Source: Macropodus opercularis (lineage: Eukaryota; Chordata; Actinopteri; Anabantiformes; Osphronemidae). From it: 64,000 bases of DNA. The notes beneath the pieces are model-generated. The model was not told the origin of the DNA. It worked only from the letters and a program-made list of their open reading frames with translations, and ran no database searches. Shown one piece after another: positions 11,301 to 26,300 of this stretch. A program made the translations under genes and the position numbers. The stretch is taken from the NCBI GenBank assembly GCA_030770545.1, contig CM061098.1, forward strand, positions 2,828,001-2,892,000, given 5' to 3'. The stretch's first letter is position 1; every line of letters begins with the position of its first letter.

Positions 11301-14300
11301 CAACCCGTTGCTATAATAAAGCAATAAGAAAAGAATCATCTTGTAAAGTAATTAAGGTTAAATTAAAACTACGGCTGAGTGATTCACATACTCAGTTACT
11401 GCATTTGTGGTCAAGTGGTTTAATGGATGACTGAAGGAGAGATCTGATTGGAACAACCGGAGCCAAAGGCGTCTCAGCTTCCACGTCAACCAATCAGTTC
11501 AAGGTGCTGCCAATGCGTGAGCCGTTGCCAGATTGGTACGTTCATTCAGGCAGTTATGGTGGGTTATTCAAAAACATGGCTGCTGCCGGCGCCGCCTTGG
11601 TTTATATAAGACTGACGCGTTCAAGTCCACCTACTGACACAAGTATGGAGTCTGATCGCGACTTACACGTTCTAAGAGTAGTATTATCTCACACTTCCAT
11701 TGCAAATAAACACCCATGATTTGAGTTTGAGGAGTATTTTATGAAAACACATTCAATTCCACTTACAATAAATCGCATTGTGTCACTTCTGGGTTTAAAT
11801 GTTTGCGGAGGTCCTGGGTGGGGGACGTCAAATCTGGCAACCGGATTGATAGGCCGCTTAGCTAACATTAGCTTTAGCTGACAGGTGAGCTCAACGGTTT
11901 GGGTAAGTGAACACCACAATTATGAGACTGGCGGGCATATATATACATATGAATAATAAAAAAATATTTCACTAGTCGTGTCAAACACGACAGTTAGTTA
12001 ATGGAGCACGCTGGCGTGAAGTTGATTAAAAACCAACATTTATATATATTTTATAGCAGCTTCTAGTTAAACGTCATGTTACAAGCTAGCCCAGTGTTGA
12101 CGTTTGCTAGCGCTGCGTGCTTGTTAGCAGCAGGTGTTTGTGTTGCTGTGGTAGGAATAAGAAACGGTCACGCTGTATTGTACATCCGTGGCCTGCGGTA
12201 ATTGGCAATAACCTCATATGTGCGTTTCACTGTTTTGTGTAACACAAGACAAAGTGCAGTAACAGGTGTAACGCTATGAATAGTTTACCATGCAGGAGGT
12301 AGCGCAGTGTACAGTCTAAAAGTTACCCGGAGCATTTGGCGAAGATCATGTGTTGACTGTCTGATTACTATGTGGTAACGTAGTAGAAAACATGGACCAG
12401 TTGTTTTCTGCAAGTAACCAAGTGGTAGAACATCCAGGTACAAGCTTTCATGTTCTTGTGTTGGAGATTCTGGCCAATGTTTTTATTTCTCCACAGTGGT
12501 TCAGTATAGAACCATATTTTTCAAAGGGAATAAAACAGGGCGTTTGGACTTGGAAGAAAATATATTCACAATTAAAGTGTTATCTAATGAGTTAATAGAG
12601 CCTTCTCGTTAAAAGATTTAAGGTCTGTGTGAATATAGCGGTAATGTAAGTCATTAACATGTCAGCCTCCGAATGTTTAACTACGATCCTGTCAAATATG
12701 GAAACTTTAAAATTCAGGGAAGAGAAATGACCAGAGTCTGGAAACAGACACCACATAGGTTACATCAGCTGTTTGTTAAAACGAGCCAAAGCAACTCTGC
12801 CAGCTGGCAGCAAAATACTGGATGTCTTACCTACTGTAGGAGGGAATGTCTGGCTCTGCATCAGAAAGAAATGGAGACCTTCAAACACTTTAATGTCTGA
12901 GTTTAGGGCTGAGATATGCTGTGGCTGCTGAATGGTATATCTACATTATAGCCAAGAATGGAGGTTTCTTATTTCTAACGTTTACTGTGTTGAATTGCAT
13001 ATTATATTATTTCTGTAACTGGTCAGGGCCACAGTCACAATAAAATGCAAAAAAACAAACAAACATAATACATGACCCATATCGAAGGCTTGATTTGAAT
13101 CACAATTCTATAACAAAGTCAACAGAATCCATTTACGTGTGTTCACAAATGTGACATCAGAACTAATTTAAGTTCTCTATTTTGCCTAAATGTTCATACT
13201 ATGTCATAGTTTACTATCCCGTGTTTTTCATATCTTCTATAATCTCATTTAGACGCGTGAAAGAATGTTCTGTAGTCTAACTGTAGTTTTTTATAACTAA
13301 GTCAGTTTTCACTGTAAGGTAAAACAGTAAATGAATGCAAAGGCACCATTATTTTGATCATATATTTTGAGTTTACTAACCACAGTAGTGTTCAGGAAAG
13401 AGGAAATGTTGAAGACCTTGTCCAGACGCAAAGCAGAATAGATGCCTTTGTTCTCCTTGCAAGTGCTAAGAAAGACACACAGGTATGAGAGAGTGCAAGA
13501 CACAGAGAGAAAACGTCAAAATAAAAGTTTCAAAGTGAAAATATTTGCTGCCACCCAGTGAAATTGACTGGAAGTACATAACAGACAGACATGTATGTAT
13601 ACAAAACGGTGTAAAAAAGGCTGAGATCTTAAAGGTAAACGTTGTGATAATATTAAGGCAGCCACACGCAATATAGACTCACATAATATACACAGTATTA
13701 ATGGGAAGAAACTAACCAACAGTGCTCTATTTGAAATTATAATGACTGTGAAACTGCCATCCCAGATACCTAGGACATGCAGCTTCTCACTGCAGGAAGA
13801 TGATGAAAGCTGATGTAATCACTGAGAAAGAAGCTGAAGAAAAGCAGCACCGATAGTGTAGAAAAATGATGCTAATGAGCAGCTCAAGGTTAATAGCAAC
13901 TCATTCTCTCATTTGAATCCCAATCAATGACGATAAAATATTCAGTTTCTGCTTAATACCTGACCCAACGCCTCTGCCACAACGAGTAAAACCATCCCAG
14001 ACAGCATGGACGCTAACTGAATGCAGCCCTAGCCTTAGGAACCTAAATAAAAAAATAAATAAAATGTGTTTTTTTTTCTTTGCCTGTACAAGCTCTCCAC
14101 CGTCAGATCCAAGTCGGAGTCATTGTAGATGTAGCCGGGGATGAAATTCTTCCACTCTGGGTTGACCAGATATGGGGTGTCTATAACCTGGTAAATAGTA
14201 GAGGATGTATAATCAGTCAGTAAGTTAAATAATCATTGTTCAAAGATGATTCAAAACCAGCCAACAGACTCAAAACATGGCAGCATCTGTGTCTCTTTGC

Positions 14301-17300
14301 ATTACCGTTATTTAATCTAAATGTCTCAGACATTCTTACAGGTTTTATCTTCTGTTACAAAATAGTATCTCCGCCAAGACTTTCATTGTCTTGTTTAGGT
14401 CCTGCTTTTCTTCCGCAAGGACAACTGTGTCCTACCCAATGGACTAAAATCAGTGGATACTGTCTGGACTGTGTCAGGGAAATATGACAAGGACGCACAG
14501 TATGAGACGCAACAAGAACCGACTGTACCAAGGTTTGTAGGTAAGTAAAGTTTTTTAAATTACAAAACGAAGTGACAAGTTTAGATCGTTTACCACAATA
14601 GACTGAATGATTCTTGATTATTGTTGAACTTGCCTTGAACAGCTCTTTGGTGTGGTAAGGTTCACAAAAGAGTTTTTCCATATTTCCTCCAACCAGGAAT
14701 AAGGTTGTTACCAGTATCATCAGGACCACAGAGAAGATGAAGCTGAATCCAACTCCACTGTGGACAGGAACAAACAAGCCTTCAGGTACAGAGCGGTGAC
14801 AGATGCATGGTTAACAATAGTGGAGTGGGTCAACTGGACTTGGTCCACATAAACTGAGAGGCAGGATGTGTACAGTATAGTGGCAAGAGTGAAATGAAAA
14901 GAAGCTATAATTTTTTAAGCACCTTATTCATGTGATTTCAATTATATGTTGTCTCTTTATGTTCTGATAGTATTACAGGATGTAGTAGTAGTACTTTTTA
15001 ATAACATGAAAAATAGAATCACTATTGCAAGTGGCATCATAAAATTCATGTCAGACATTGGTATAGATACATTTCTGTATCTGACTATTCCAGCTCACTT
15101 ACGCCATCAGCATTGTTCCTCCTGTATTGGAGATACAGCCTCGTGTCGTAGGTGAAGCGTGTTTGTCATATCCGAGTGTGCCACACAGCAAACCAAGATA
15201 GTTGAAGGCCAGGACCAGAACCACCATGCAGCAAAGAGCAATACAGCCAATCCATCTGTAGGTCACACGAAAATTAGATTTTTAGAGCTCTTCTTGAATT
15301 GGCCATATCATACTTATAATTCAGGCTGGTACATGATATACACATTCATTTCACAGTAGCTTGTAAAAAGTGTTGGTAGACATGCCTACATTATAAAATA
15401 AACCTTAATATACTTTCTTGTTTTTCTGCTCAGTGTACCTGTAGAAGTCCATTTTGTCAATTTCAGGGTAGTAGTCTTCAATCTTGGCGTGAGCGTGGTT
15501 AATGGTCACGGTGAAATTAGACAGGCTTTTCTGCACTGGGAATGCCTTTGAAAAGCTGGTGATGTTATTGCCAATGCCGTCTACCAGACTCTGTACGCCT
15601 GTAAAACGTACAGATTCATAGTATAAATTCTACAAATTGTAGCATAAGTTATGTAAAGGAAAATAAATGCATTCAGTTGGATAACCTAAATTAAAATGAT
15701 GGGTTTGCTTCCATAAGTAAAACAGAATATCACTTACTATCCACGACACTTCTGGTCTGGTCAGTCACCATGTGTGGCGTGTCGTTTAATGAGGCATAGC
15801 CCTGCAAGGTGTGTAACATAAAAATCTAATCGCAGTTTCAATGCAAGGATGGAAATTCTGAACTAAGGGAAGACCGACAGAGCAGTTAAGTGCTTTCCAA
15901 GAGAACATTTACATCCCAGGCTGACCATACCAGCAGTGTATATACTGTATATTCAGTTAGGCAGTGCAGGCTCACCCTCTGAACGATAGCACTGAGGTCC
16001 GTTTTCAGCACATGGTTCACCTTGTCCAGCTGAGGATTCACCTTGGGTAGCTAAAATATAAACAGACAGTAAAGGCTTTGGTGTGTGTATGTACGTAAAC
16101 CATAGCCTTTTTGTTTAGCAGCAAGTTTCACATTTGTACCCGTGTAAAGTTAGCACCGATCTGCAGCTGGGATAGTGACTGACGGATGCTGTGGCACAGC
16201 TGGGCAGTAGTGGCATCTGACTCTTCATCGTGGCAGCCTGGGTCATTAAGTGTACGGTTGATATTGGTCCGGACAAGACTCAGGTTGAAGTTGAGTTTCC
16301 CCGTTCCCACCTGGAGCACTTCCAGAGACACACTGACATTCTCTAGGGCTTCCTTGGTTTCTCGCATGGCTGCATTGAAACAGACCACAGATGAGAAAAA
16401 ACCAAGATCAAGAAGACTGTGTTGCTGACTGTTCTGAAGGAAAAACCAGGACACATAGTAAACAATAACTGTCTCAATATAATTTGGAAAAGTAGAACAG
16501 GGTTAGATGGTTTTAGATGAATGAGGTGAAATGAGGCGTTAAATAATGCATTTTGATTTGCTTCCTCCTAGTATTTGATAATGAATACAATGATTACTAA
16601 ATGATAACAAAGGGTGGGCGTATTTATTAGTGCACTGTCTTGTCAAATGGTCACAGAATAGCCCTGTGTCATGTTTACTGATGTAAAGCTGATATTTGTG
16701 CTTACTTTATGACGGAGTTTTGCATTTGGAGTGTGTCTGGAGTGTGTCGTGTGACTCTCTTCACATGTAACATTAGACGACTGCCTACCCAACAGTATTG
16801 CTTTTGGCACACTGCTACAGTACTGTATGTATAATGCAAATTTGTTAGCTGCTACTATTAGACAGCTTCCTGTTTAGTAACCAACCCTTTCTCCAACAAC
16901 TGAATTCGTTACGAGACAACAGTCAGTGTTAGTTAACAACCACAGAATAGCCTGCAGTTGATTTTTAAAATTAAACGAGAGAGCATGCAAAACACTGGCA
17001 TCCTTCAAAACTGAATTCACCATCAAGTACCGCAGCTGAATGTTTAGCAGAGGTGGAGCGAGTCAGCAGATGGATGTCTTGCACTAAATGCATAAATACA
17101 GTGTTTTTCTGCTCACACCTTGGTGAAAAGACTAGTCCAGTGTATTTTTTAACATTTGGCTTCTTTAGTATCTTATTATCAGTGTTCCAGATACTAAGAA
17201 CATCTATACAGTGGTACATTAAACATCTGTAGTCTGAGTTTTTCCTGCATGTTGACTATTTGACTTGGTTTCTTTTGTGCTGCAAGCCTGTATATTGCCT

Positions 17301-20300
17301 GTAGATTAATATTAATATAAGTGTAATGTAAAATGGTGGCTTAATTAGCAAAGGACCACTGTAAATTTTGGTAAATATGGGTATTGCACGAGGACTGAAT
17401 ACACAAACTTATAACCTTTCATACACTGGGGGAACACAGGTGGGGAAAATAAGGACTGTTTTGGCAGCATCTGGTCATGCCAATACCTTAAGACTGCACT
17501 AGGCAATGTGTTTTATAGAAATCAAACAGTTTGATGTGGAAATGTAAAATCCAGATATTCAATGTGTTTTTTGTGTTAGTAGCCAATGGTTAGCATTAAC
17601 AAAATTATGTGGAATTGCTGAACAACTAGTAAATACAGAATCTAAGAAAACACAGTTCTTCTACTATCTGTGGCCTCTAGAGTATTGCATAGTGCAGTTT
17701 TAATCTATTAGTACTCAGATGATGATCACAAAGGAACAAATCATAGGATCAACATCAGTGTCACAAGGGCAGGGGTCATGGGTTCGTTGTCCATTTACTG
17801 TTTTACCTTTGATAGCTCTCTCGATTTTCACTTAAAAAAAAAAAACACAAAAAGAAAAATTGGGAAAAAAGCTGGACGATAATTACAAAGCGTTTCTGAC
17901 TAAAATGGTAATTCACAGATTTATATGCTGTCACTGAAGTAGGAACGATTTACTACATGTAAATTCCCAAACATAGCTGAAAATGTCAGCTTTTACAAAT
18001 AATTTATTCTTCATTCTTCAACTGCGCTTGAAACCATATTGCGTCATATTTTTACAGTGAGCTTTCTTTGTATAACTGACAGCAATATCACTTAATAACA
18101 TGCAAACCTGGGGTTTAGCTGCCACATGCTTTCAGCCTCCAGTAACCTAAGTGTACTGTAACTCAGCGAGGAACCTAAAAGTGGATGTACCTCCAGCCAT
18201 GCTGAGCACTCTGTCCAAGGCAGGATGGACCTCCTTATCTAACTGATCGTGGATCCTTCCACCCAGTAGCGGACCAATATCTGTGGAAACACACTATCAT
18301 CAGATAGGGAAAAGCTGTGGAATAATCCAGGTCATTCGTCTTAATACAGTAAGTATCTCTTTTTTTCCCCCCAATACAGTTTGAACTCATAGAGACACAT
18401 TTTGTGTTACTCGTCTCTGCATTCAGGAAAGAAATACAGCAGCACTATTGTAGTAGAAAAACAGGATAAAACCTTGAGGGATTCTCTATAAGAGTTGCTG
18501 CTGGAGCTTTCTAGACCTAGTTTTGTCACAAATCTGTTGTGAAAATAGTAATATAGTAAATGTAGACACAGCGAGTTCACATAATAAGCAAGAGCAGGAG
18601 CTCAGTGAATCGAGCTCAGTGAAGTAATTTACCATCAGATTGAAGAGCAGGTCTACTTACTATTTAGGTCATAGTTGACTTTTTTCTTGGCTGTGGTGTA
18701 TTGGGATATTAGGTAATCAATTTGCTGCAGAAGGAGAAACAACAGAGCAGGGAAGGTCTCACAAATGAATCAGAGTAAATTGCATTATTAGTCTAGTCAT
18801 ACACACTCAGAACACGATTTCATGGCTCTATTGTCAGTCAGAATGTGATGGAGGTAGAGACAGCATATAAAGTAGCCTCATTTATTTTAATGGGTTAATA
18901 AATCCAGAATTTAGTTGGGTTTTCCCCTTCAAAACAAATAACACCATTAAAAGTAACTCTGAAGGGCTGGGCTCCAAACATTACATGGAATGAAAAATGA
19001 ATGCAAAACTTTCTCACCAGTGGTGTGTCGTTGACAAAGGTGTGCAGGTCTCTCATGTTGCTGTTGACCAGTCTGCGGATGTTCTTTACCTGTGAGCTGA
19101 GGTTCTGGTTTGCAGCATATGCACACAGTACGCCAATCCTGCGCACAAACACAAACACCGTGACCTTTCTGTTACTGAGTGGCCCTGCTGTTCTGTCATT
19201 AGTCAACACAGAAGCCCTGGGGTTTACTTTACAAAGCAGGCTGACATGTCGGCATCAACATCAACAGCAGGGGTCAGTATGCACCACTACATTAACTTTG
19301 ACATGCGTGCACCTGTAGATTGAACATCTGGAAGGGAAGCACTCGATCTTTGACTAGGGGAAAAAACTGGAGCTGTGTAGAAAATGAAGTCAAAGTACTG
19401 CACAGAAAAGCAGACTCATGTTGCACAAAATGTTGTAGGGGCTAAACGTATAATATACGTCTAAAATATTAGCATTTTCAAGAGATAGTAAAGTTTAATA
19501 CCTCTGATGTAGAATACAAGGATACAAATGTTCAGTTTGTGACTTCTTCAGTTGACCATGGACACTAATGTTAAAAAAAGACTGAGCTCTAAACTGTCCG
19601 TTCTGGACTGTGCTTCTAAGTAATTTGGAAATGGACTCGTAGCAGCAAGTGCAGGTGTATCCACATTAAGCTCTGAGGCTCTATCTGTATAATCTAAGGT
19701 CCCTAGGTTGTAAACATATTCAAATTAAGTGCGTAAACCCAGAACTGCATAAAGCACACCATTAAAGCGAGTCTCTTGTATACTTCAAATAAACCTGAGT
19801 AAGTCGGTACAAGACTTAATTAGTTTGAGCAACATCAAGAGCGAGACAGCCCATAATATTAAGCTGTTTTCATGACTCATTCTGAACCCAGCTGCATTTT
19901 CAGCTCAGCAACCCACAGCTATCACCACCCATTAAGTATGTGCATGCATGGATCTGTTCGAATGAGCATGGCTTGTGTTCTTGGGTTGATAATTGTGAAC
20001 AGTTTGACGATGGATTGTAAAGTGTCAGAAAACTTTCGATGTTATTGCGGGGCTGTATTTGATAGCGAGTCTCCTTCATGGAAACCTCTGTGGAGCCGCT
20101 TTAACAATGATGCAAGATGGATCCCAGAAAAGAGTAACAAAGGGCTGAGTCAGAAGCCACTGGAAAGATCAATGACATGGATCTGTGTGTTGTGACTCAC
20201 TGTGTAAGAGCCGAAAGTGCCTAAATTCAAGAATTTAGGTGCTTGACTGACACAGATACGTTTTGTAGAACACTGTATTGCGGAACGATCGTAGTCTTGA

Positions 20301-23300
20301 ATAGAATCATCATCATATTCTAATTCAGTTGGTATTAGTAATGAATTCATTAACTGCCAAAAACCATGTCCTCTTTTATCTGTAATCCAGATGTTGGTGT
20401 TTAAAAATATTTGAAATCATGAAAAGCAACAAACTGTTAGTCATGGAGGAGCCACTGAAGGTTTGGATTGTGCTCTTGATAGCACACAGATAACAGTTCT
20501 GCATCTAAAACATGCAAAATCATTGCTACAGTGCTCAATGAAGTTTTCTTTTTATCTGCGTGGCATCAAGCTGTGTCGTGACTGGAGGAATTGTGGTGAT
20601 GTTTGCCGTACACAGTGAGCGGGACAACAGAGTAAACACTGTTGTTGAAGACTTAATGAGAAACTAGGCCAAACAAGGAGGCTTGGGCTCCGTAAAGTGG
20701 AGCCATCCGGAACCAGGAGGAGATTCAGCATGGCCACTTTTACAACAAAAGCCTTTTGTCACACACTTTCCCTGCCCTCTCAGTGTCTTTCTAATACACA
20801 AATACACAACTCTATACGTATGCAGGCTGTTTCTGTGCATCCACAAATTCATGATCACAAACACTCCCTTTCTGTCTGTGGTTGTTTGTCTTTATCTATA
20901 AAACACGTTTTTTTCAAGTGCATGTTATTTGTTTCGTGGATTTTGTTGCACCTATATTTTCCTCTTTCAATGTTCTGTGTATAATATCATGTTTTATTTT
21001 CATCTCCTTACACCACTCTCGTCGTTAGACCAAGTTCCCTCTCTCTTCTCTCTCCTCCTCCCTCTCTTTTCTTTGTCTTTGCCTGTCGGTGTACAGCAAG
21101 GTCACTGGAATCTGCAGCTAAACAAAGACTCTTTGAGAGAAATGCTTTATGCAAGCTGCGTAGTACATAACTGTCCCATCTTATTCAGCCGGATCCAGTC
21201 TGGTTTAGTTTGGGGTTAGTGGTCTTTTGTGGTTCTAGATTGTATCATTAGAGAAGGGCTGAATTTAAAACAAGAGCTGAAACAAACAGCCGATGTTGCT
21301 AGTTTTGGTGTGAAAGGCAACATAATCAAATCAACAACAAATTTGTCTTGACAAGTGTGTCAAAGCAGATGGATAGTAAAACTGTACAGTAGCACTGATC
21401 TATTCTTTCTTCAGTGGTGCTTTCAGTGTCTGGAGCATCAGGAAACAGGAGGATGCAATGTTCCTGCCTTCACCTTCAATTTAATGATGTCTCATATGAT
21501 AACAGTAGTAACATTATAAGTAATGTCATAAAACTGACTTGAGTAGAGCATGTTGAAAAAAAAACAATGATTTACATTAGGGTACACAAATGTGAAGCTA
21601 AAATACATATTTACAAACTTGACAAATGTACATATTTGATCTGAAATCCAGGCTAAACGTTCAATCTTAATTTTTTTTTGTTCAAAGCTAATGATTTAGA
21701 TTGTTTAGTCTTTATATTATTTATCATTTGAAGCGTAGTAAAAACTTCACAGTTTGCAGAAAACTGCAAAAGTCTACATTATTAATTTGGCGGTTCACTT
21801 AGAGAAAATGAGGCACTGCCATGTTTTGTATTACCGCCTAAACCAGCCTGCTACGTTAAACTGTGTAATGACTGCATGGCCGTATGGCTGCTTGTTGATG
21901 TGCTTCGTATTGACTGCAGGGAACGATTCAATGACGGCAGGAGGAAGATTTACCTCTGGCAACCCCGAAAAAGGCTGAAATTCCTGCATTAGTAAAAGCC
22001 GACACATGAAACTGCCCTCAGGATGTAGAACCTTACAACAGCAGCTGAAGAAGAGCATCACACTATTACAGCGCCTCGGTATCTAGGCCACTACTGTGGG
22101 GCTGGGTGGCTCCATATTGTTTAAAATGTCCAACAATGGCCCTCATTCACTAGGATAGTTGTGAGACTGGGGCGTCACGTTTTCTGTACTCCCCTGCTTT
22201 CATGCTTCTTTTATGTTATCTGTTATTCAAACTTTCAATAAGAAAGTGATAACCGTAGCCTTTAATAATTCTAAAACAAATATATTTAATAATTTAATGT
22301 AATGTGTTTTCAGTCTTAGTCAAAACCTTACTCACATATTTGAGCATAGTTGTATTTTGTATTGTTAGTTCTTTTTGTGCCTGTCTGACCTCACTGACAC
22401 CTTTTCAAAAGCCAGTGAGAGAACAGGCTTTTCTATGCAACCGTGCAGCAAATAACCAGTGTCTTATGACACATACTGTACGTTTTCTTCTAAACTGCAA
22501 CTCTTTCTTTGAAATAATTTATTTCTTGGCAGCTGTAAACAATGTTAGACAGTCACTAGACATAATATCAGCAGCTAGTATGGTACCATCCTTTTTCCAT
22601 TTCAGCTTTTTTTTATATTCCCCTTATGTTATATTTCTTGTTCTATTTGCCTTGTCAGACCTTGCCAGGTTGTGTTTTGTTCCCAGCTCCGAGGGCATCA
22701 CCATGCAGCTTGAATTTAACCAGACAATGGATACTTAAGCTTTCTGACTACAGATTAGTGCTCTGGGCTTTACAACTTCTTCCTCATCAATGGACTGACT
22801 GCAGTAGTTTGACTGGAGAGAAAAGGCCATTAAATGCACAGTAAACAGTCCAGAAATTAATTGAATACTAAACTTTGATCCCAACTGTTTGTAAGGCTGT
22901 GCAAACAGTCAGAGGTCACTGAAGTAGTACTTTATGAGGCCAAAACACCCTGTGATGTACAGGTCACAGCTGCTTCATCCCTTATCGTCTAATTTCTAAA
23001 CATACATATTTTTATGGCTGCTGTAGATGCATTGTTAGAATTGCCTTACTTACACTTAAGGATATGTGACATGAATCTTATATGCGTAGTGCGTATCATG
23101 CTAATAAATAGTTTACGTTTACCACAAATAAAGCCCTATTTTGTTTAATTTCAATTACATACTATAAAGCGTATACACTTTACACTAAACACTAAACTGT
23201 TCCTTCATGGTTTTCTGTTAAAATCACTTTACCTCCCAGGATCCTGACATTTAGACGGCAAGCAACACCATCGTTGTGGCAGAGTAAAGTTAATGCTCAC

Positions 23301-26300
23301 CACACTATTAATGAAAGCCCTAAAAATAGCCGTGTATGTGATGACTCCCTGGTGTGGCTGTTAACTGTGTGATGTGTGTGTGTTTGTGTGTGTTACTGGA
23401 GGCACAGGATGTACTTGAGCTTGTTTTTATTGTGTGTGTGTGTGTGTGTGTTTCTTAAGTGACTAATTGTGGGCTTGTTTTTGTGTGGGAGACAGATTGT
23501 CCCTTTGCATGAGTGAATATTATGTAAGTAGCTGTGATGTGTTGTGTTTCAGATATTGCTTTAAATATCAGTTAGCAGACCAGCCAACCTGTACATGTTT
23601 TGCTGGGGTATGGTTTCTCACATCGTACGTGTATGTTACATTGCTGGTTGTGAAGGCTTAGTTCACAATCACTTGCTTTATTAGACCCCATATGATTAGC
23701 ATGAAAGCTCATAATGTTGGGGTCTATTTGTGTTAAAAGTGAAGTTGAACATCCAGCAGCTGAACTAGATACTGAAATGCATGCTGGGTGAGTGCAGGAG
23801 GCCGGCTCTTCCACTTGGCTTGAACAGAGGGGGGGATCTAATGTCTGTCACATTATCATTATAAATCCATGCAGGGGCTATGTGGAATCAGAGCTGATTA
23901 CTGGAGAGTGAATTTGCTCCTGCTGTTCTTTTAATAATGTGCAATGTGGCTTTTCAAAGCCTGGCAGACATGCTATTGTACTATCCAGTGCACTGTTTGT
24001 ACTCATGAGCTATGTGCTAGTGTCATGTAGTGTTGTGAAGCTACATCCAACAATGATGACCACAGCAAATACTGAAACTCATCTTGAGTTCATACCAACA
24101 CATACTCTCTCAGTCCTACTAAGGAGTAATTTACATTAATGTAATCTGTTTAGAATTTCAGCACACCCTCAGGAATCCTTGTTTAGAGAAGAAGAATAAG
24201 TCCAGCTGGCGGTTCTAAATGTCTAGCACCAAGACTCATACTTCTAAAACGGCCTCCTGTGTTGGTTGAAACCTCACAGCAGTCAATCCTATGTGCATTT
24301 CCTGTGGCCACAATATAACAATCTGTTTCTTTATTTGAAGGTTGGAAATACCACCACACTGGTGCTGAAGCCTACTGAGCTTGTTAAAGTCTACAATAAC
24401 TACACTTAACATGTACAGTATGTGGGTGTTGATGGACGTGGAAGTAAAGAATGAATCATTTTTTGCTTTGTTCTGTTGAAGCGGGCGAAGAGCTGGCTTC
24501 ATCTGACAAAGCTGGTTCATGCATTGCGTTCATTATGGCCACATAACAGCTACACTTGATCTCTCTGTGTACCTGTCTCTAATTGGCTGTTAGTGGAGTT
24601 GGATTGAAGCTCAGATGGAAGCTGTTTGTGCACAGAAGCACTCTCACCTCACAGAAATCAATTCATTTACATGCTAGAGTACTGTAATTCCAGGGTTGGC
24701 AATTTTTACCGGCCTTTTACATGCAATTAGTCCATGCTTATTTAGATTTAAATCTTCAGTCACCTGATTAAGCAAGTAAAAGCCACACTAACAACAGCAT
24801 TTCTTTAATGCCATGTTTACTACATCAAACCACAGAGACCTTTAATGTCCAGCACACACCACTGATAAAGAATGAACTCTAATGAACTTTATCGCGCTGG
24901 TAGGTTTCAGGCTGCCCTTACACAGCACATGGCCGGCGCAGGAGTGCATGCCTTTGCAGCATGACTGGCATCTGTGTGAATCAAAGCCCAAATCCCTACA
25001 GCACCTCTCTCGCCCAGTGAACATTACTCATTCACATTTTTTGTCAAAGGCCCCTGACACACTCATAGTGAGTGATGCCATAGTGATTTTGTTATTTTTC
25101 ACTTATTGACACCTAGTTTGCTGATTTTAATTGTATTACAGTGAGCCTGAAATATTCATAAAAATAATAATAAAAATGTTGGACTGTTCATTTATATGCT
25201 GGCAGTAAAAGTATAAAACAGCAACTAATCTGTCTTTAAATCTAGATGAATTCATTTTTAGACAGAGAAGTGCACAGACCCACTAAATATCTCACTTGTG
25301 CCCATGGTGCTCAGTCAATGAGGCGTGAAAAGAAGAGACCTGCTCTAACAACGGTTGCCTAGCATCAAACATACTACCGCAAATATTGCACAGTACAACA
25401 CAATGGAATGTCCAGGCCTTAAAAACTTTTTGGCTTATGTTCTGTTTTGTGTCATTTTTAACCTTTTTCGTCTGTATCTCTTACCAGTCTTTTAACTCTC
25501 TTAATCCAATTATAACAATTGTAACATTTCATAAAATTAAATGTCACCCCTGACACTTCACGGGGCCTGGCTGTCAGCGTTCTAGTGTCTGAGATAACCG
25601 TTCCAGGCCTGAGCTTAGCATTCGGCCCTCTCCTGTCTGTAATTGCTTCATTAAAGCCTCGGCAGCATCTCGGTCCGGTAGCTAGGGAGATTTAATAAGA
25701 GCTCTGAGGATGCTCTCAGACTCTTGTGCCTGGGCTGCTAGGATATTGCTGTGGAATCTCTAATAACTGGGGTCCATTCCAACAAAGGAAAAAGAGTCAA
25801 AGTACATCAAAATCCGTTCAGTGTAGCACAAGACACGAACACAGCTCTCCCAAGCCTTTTGTATTGTGACTACATCCCCAGCAGCTTCTATTTCTTCTAC
25901 CTCTGAGACTGTAAAACAGAGTGAAGAGGGGCTTGGTCCATTTTCTACGGGATGAGCTTCAATTAGGTGCAAGACCAGATTATGTAATGGCCCCCATGTA
26001 ATAATCAGACAGTCACGGTAAACTTTCACTCCCACCCACTTTAGCCTATTTCTATGTGCTGTGTGTTTCATCATTTTCCATCTTCAGCTCAAAGCAGAGT
26101 CACCTGCTCTGTGTTGTTATAAATTTGAATGTTTTGTGTGGCTTATTAAAATTGGATTATAATGGAACTGGCTGTGGTGAAACGTTCACTGTGATTACAC
26201 TGTGAACTCCAAAGCCCAACAAATTCCTGAGAAGTTCAGTGAAGTGTGTTTTTCTTTTACCTGCACTTAAAAGTGAGGCACAAGGTAGAGTTCCATCTCG

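Noticed and set aside
15003..15155. + strand open frame across prom1 exon 12
   Set aside because: Shadow of the exon on the opposite strand.
22304..22738. 144-codon + strand open frame with hydrophobic stretches
   Set aside because: It lies in prom1 intron 4, with no domain, no splice or promoter support and AT-driven composition. Treated as chance.
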